Positions 5,344-7,286 of a stretch of 7,286 bases of DNA are shown piece by piece. This stretch comes from Planctomycetaceae bacterium (lineage in GTDB: Bacteria; Planctomycetota; Planctomycetia; Isosphaerales; Isosphaeraceae): NCBI GenBank assembly GCA_019232645.1, contig JAFANO010000208.1, positions 1 through 7,286 on the forward strand. Direction: 5' to 3'. Numbering within the stretch: the first letter of the stretch is position 1; each line of letters opens with the position of its first letter. Under the pieces are notes generated by a model. The model made no database searches and was not told where the DNA came from. It saw nothing but the letters and a program-made list of their open reading frames with translations. The position numbers and the translations under genes are program-made.

Positions 5344-6999
5344 TCAGCGCGGCCGGGGAATCGCGGCCGGGGTCGCGGCGGCGGTCCCGGTCGGTGGTGT
5401 GGCTGGGGGTGCGGTGGCGGCCGAGGCGGGCGGGGCGGCGGGGGGCGGGACCTCCTGGAGCGCGGCGATCAAGTTGGGGGCGCCCACCGCGATCAGCAGG
5501 TCGGCCTGGGCCTGGGTGGCCTGCCACAGCGCATCGAGCTCGGCGTTCTCGAGCTGGATCAGCCGCTGGCGGGCCTGGAGCAACTGCGCGAGGGTGGCCT
5601 GGTCCTGGTCGAAGAGGCGCTCCAGGCGTTCCACCTGCGACTTGAGGCCCTCGGTCAGGCCGGCGGTCCGGCCGACCAGTCGGTTGGCGGCGTTCCACTT
5701 GGCGGTGGCCGCCCGGACCTGGGTGACCACCCGCTGCTCGGCCGCCCGGAGCGCCCCGACGGCGCGGGCGGCGTCGGCCCGGCGCTGGGCGACCAGGGGC
5801 CTGCCATTATTCAGGATCGGGAGCGGCATGACGAAGATCAGGCCGATGTACTGGACGCTGACCTCGTCGCTCTGGTATTCCGGGCCGATGACGGGGGTCG
5901 GTCGGCGGTCGCCCTGGGCCAGGCGGAGGGCGGCCTCGGCGCCGGCGACCGCCGACCGGGCGGCGAAGAGGTCGGGCCGGCATTGCAGCGCCAGCTCGAT
6001 CAGCGCCCGGTCTTCCACCTCGGGGATGTTCCGCGGCAGGATGAACTCACCGAGCGGCTCGGCGGTCCCGGCGGCCTCGGGCATCCCGATCTGGTTGCGC
6101 AGATCGGTCAGCGCATTGGCATAGTCCTGCTGGGCGACCTCGACCTGCTGGCGGATCGCCTGGTTCTCCACCTCCGCCAGCGCGACGTCGGCCGCGTTGA
6201 CCTGACCGGCCTCGAGCCCGCGCCCCAGCGCCTGCACCAGCCGGTCGTTGGAGGTGGCCAGGTCGCGGGCCACCCGGAGCTTCTCGCGGCGGTAGGCGGC
6301 GGTCTGGAAGAACCGGTAGGTCTGGACCAGCGCCAGCAGCTCGGCCTGGACCACGTTCCACTGCTGCTGCGACAGCGCGGCGCGGGCGATGGCGTGGCGA
6401 TGGGTGGTCTGGTGCCCGAGCTCGATCGGCTGCCGGTAGGAGATGTTGTAGTAGACCTTGCCCAGGTGGTAAAAAGGGCCGGTCCGGTGGGCCGCCGTGC
6501 CGGTGCCGGCGAAGGTGTCGGGCGGGATCAGGTTGATCGGCCGGAAGTCGACCCAGATCGTCGGGTTGAGCGTGGTCGGGAACCGCCGGGCGGCCTCGAC
6601 GGCCTCGGGCGACGCGATGCTGCTGTTGCGCAGGGTGACGAGGTCGGGGTTGCCGGTGATGGCGCCGAGCAGCGCGGCCTGGAGGCTGATCGAATTCCCC
6701 CCCAGCGCCGGCTCGGTCGTCCCGGCGGGCAAGTTGGCGCCGGGCAGGGGCATGGCCGGCAGGTCGGTCGGCGCGGCCTGTGCGCGATGGACCGTGGCGT
6801 CGATGGCGGTCTCTGCTCGCGGGACGATCCGGATCCGCCCCCCGGCCCTGCTCGCGGCGGGCGGGATGCCCCCCGGACAATCCGTCGCGGAGGTGACGGC
6901 CGGCGTCGAGGCCGAGGCCTCGGCCGGCGGCTGGGCTCGAGCCGCCGGGCCCAGGATCGCCGCGAATGCCAGGATCGGCAAGGCGTGGGTTGCACGCAT
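5344..6999 (-). CDS. TolC-family outer-membrane efflux protein, CzcC-like
   Basis: This 551-residue protein should form an outer-membrane channel with a periplasmic alpha-helical tunnel, used by RND or other tripartite exporters and type I secretion. A signal peptide covers about 1-22 (cut after ARA). A Pro/Ala-rich linker runs to about residue 100. Two OEP repeats follow: the first from about 105 with GNPDL (116-120) and a helical pair around 200-305, the second from about 330 with RPDL (341-344) and helices around 345-510. MPLPILNNGR (391-400) resembles the PLPLFNRNQG segment of CzcC/CusC-type metal-efflux channels, so metal export is a reasonable guess. A Pro/Ala/Thr tail ends the protein. 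The start at 6999 has AGGA about ten bases upstream. No membrane-fusion or RND pump partner lies in the window. Composition is very GC-rich (about 77% in counted lines). Confidence 0.92.
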   Translation of the reverse strand: MRATHALPILAFAAILGPAARAQPPAEASASTPAVTSATDCPGGIPPAASRAGGRIRIVPRAETAIDATVHRAQAAPTDLPAMPLPGANLPAGTTEPALGGNSISLQAALLGAITGNPDLVTLRNSSIASPEAVEAARRFPTTLNPTIWVDFRPINLIPPDTFAGTGTAAHRTGPFYHLGKVYYNISYRQPIELGHQTTHRHAIARAALSQQQWNVVQAELLALVQTYRFFQTAAYRREKLRVARDLATSNDRLVQALGRGLEAGQVNAADVALAEVENQAIRQQVEVAQQDYANALTDLRNQIGMPEAAGTAEPLGEFILPRNIPEVEDRALIELALQCRPDLFAARSAVAGAEAALRLAQGDRRPTPVIGPEYQSDEVSVQYIGLIFVMPLPILNNGRPLVAQRRADAARAVGALRAAEQRVVTQVRAATAKWNAANRLVGRTAGLTEGLKSQVERLERLFDQDQATLAQLLQARQRLIQLENAELDALWQATQAQADLLIAVGAPNLIAALQEVPPPAAPPASAATAPPATPPTGTAAATPAAIPRPR

Positions 7000-7249
7000 C
7001 GGTCTCGCATCCTGCGGGGAGATTCGGGCCGCTGGACGTCACGGGATCACCGTCGGGCCCTGATCGCCATCCTCGACGGTCGTAGGGGGGAGCTTTTTGA
7101 GCGCGGCTTCTCCGTCCCGTCGCGCGAAAGCTTATAAGGAAAAAAACGGAACAAACTCCTCGAGCGCTCGGGGCGTCCTTATTGAGTATCTTATCGTGAT
7201 TGTCTGCCCGCGAACTTGGTCCCGAATGCGCAGACCAGGGAATTCCGCT
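7000..7249. promoter_or_regulatory. Intergenic region upstream of tolC, probably divergent promoter region
   Basis: Between the tolC start and a possible rightward gene lies an AT-rich block (about 7128-7200) inside GC-rich sequence, the expected place for promoters. It holds the palindromes CTTATAAG (7131-7138) and CGAGCGCTCG (7161-7170), with a run of seven A between them. TATAAG on either strand can serve as a -10, but no matching -35 at proper spacing was found. The CGAGCGCTCG palindrome is a possible operator. Confidence 0.35.
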
Positions 7250-7286
7250 ATGGCCCGTCGATGGTGGGCGCCGGCGCTTGCGCCAC
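7250..7286 (+). CDS. Possible 5' end of a divergent gene, cut by the window edge
   Basis: An ATG at 7250 opens a frame reading MARRWWAPALAP to the window end. Basic residues followed by hydrophobic ones resemble the start of a signal peptide or membrane anchor. AGGGA lies about ten bases upstream. Only twelve codons are visible, so the family cannot be named and the gene may not be real. Its divergent position to tolC would suit an efflux partner or a regulator, but nothing in the sequence shows this. Confidence 0.35.
   Translation, partial: MARRWWAPALAP

Noticed and set aside
5047..7137. A 696-codon open frame on the plus strand
   Set aside because: It is antisense to the well-supported TolC gene; its translation is Gly/Arg/Leu/Asp-rich without any domain, as expected of a shadow frame in about 77% GC sequence.
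7131..7138. TATAAG as the tolC promoter -10
   Set aside because: No acceptable -35 hexamer lies 16-18 bases upstream on the minus strand, so it was kept only as a note on the region.

Overview
The window looks like chromosome from a GC-rich planctomycete, probably of the Isosphaera/Singulisphaera/Gemmata type. This is an inference from gene content, with no marker gene to prove it. The pointers are a DUF1569 (DinB-like) protein, a four-cysteine mini-protein of a kind I associate with planctomycetes, an ISAzo13-family transposase, a secreted Cu/Zn superoxide dismutase and a CzcC-like TolC protein, most of them at 65-78% GC in the lines I counted by hand.

Layout. Positions 205-693 (+) encode the DUF1569 protein. 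A 76-residue protein with four cysteines (618-848, -) faces it and overlaps its 3' end antisense. Positions 1084-1731 (-) encode an exported Cu/Zn superoxide dismutase that has no cysteine at all. Between its start and the next gene lie a MITE-like repeat (1819-1915) and a perfect 10-bp hairpin (1924-1951). An apparently intact ISAzo13-type transposase follows (1988-3229, -). Next come an SDR oxidoreductase (3347-4192, -, GTG start) and, 84 bp upstream of it, a DJ-1/PfpI-family Hsp31-like protein (4277-5014, -). These two probably form one transcription unit behind a sigma70-like promoter at 5142-5170. A TolC-family outer-membrane protein occupies 5344-6999 (-). The first codons of a divergent gene may start at 7250 (+).

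The least expected structure is a set of related short repeats of about 25 bp. Copies at 1965-1989 and 5240-5264 are inverted to each other (23 of 25 identical) and bracket 3.3 kb holding the transposase, the SDR and the DJ-1-like gene. A third, more diverged copy at 3297-3323 lies just upstream of the transposase and points the same way as the first. The DJ-1-like gene is clearly poorer in GC (about 50-58% in counted lines) than the flanking sod and tolC genes (about 77-80%). This fits, but does not prove, a mobile segment carrying a small aldehyde/oxidative-stress module into GC-rich chromosome.

The stress theme (superoxide dismutase, DJ-1-like protein, SDR, efflux channel) is suggestive, but the genes are in separate transcription units apart from DJ-1/SDR. 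No tRNA, rRNA or CRISPR array was seen.
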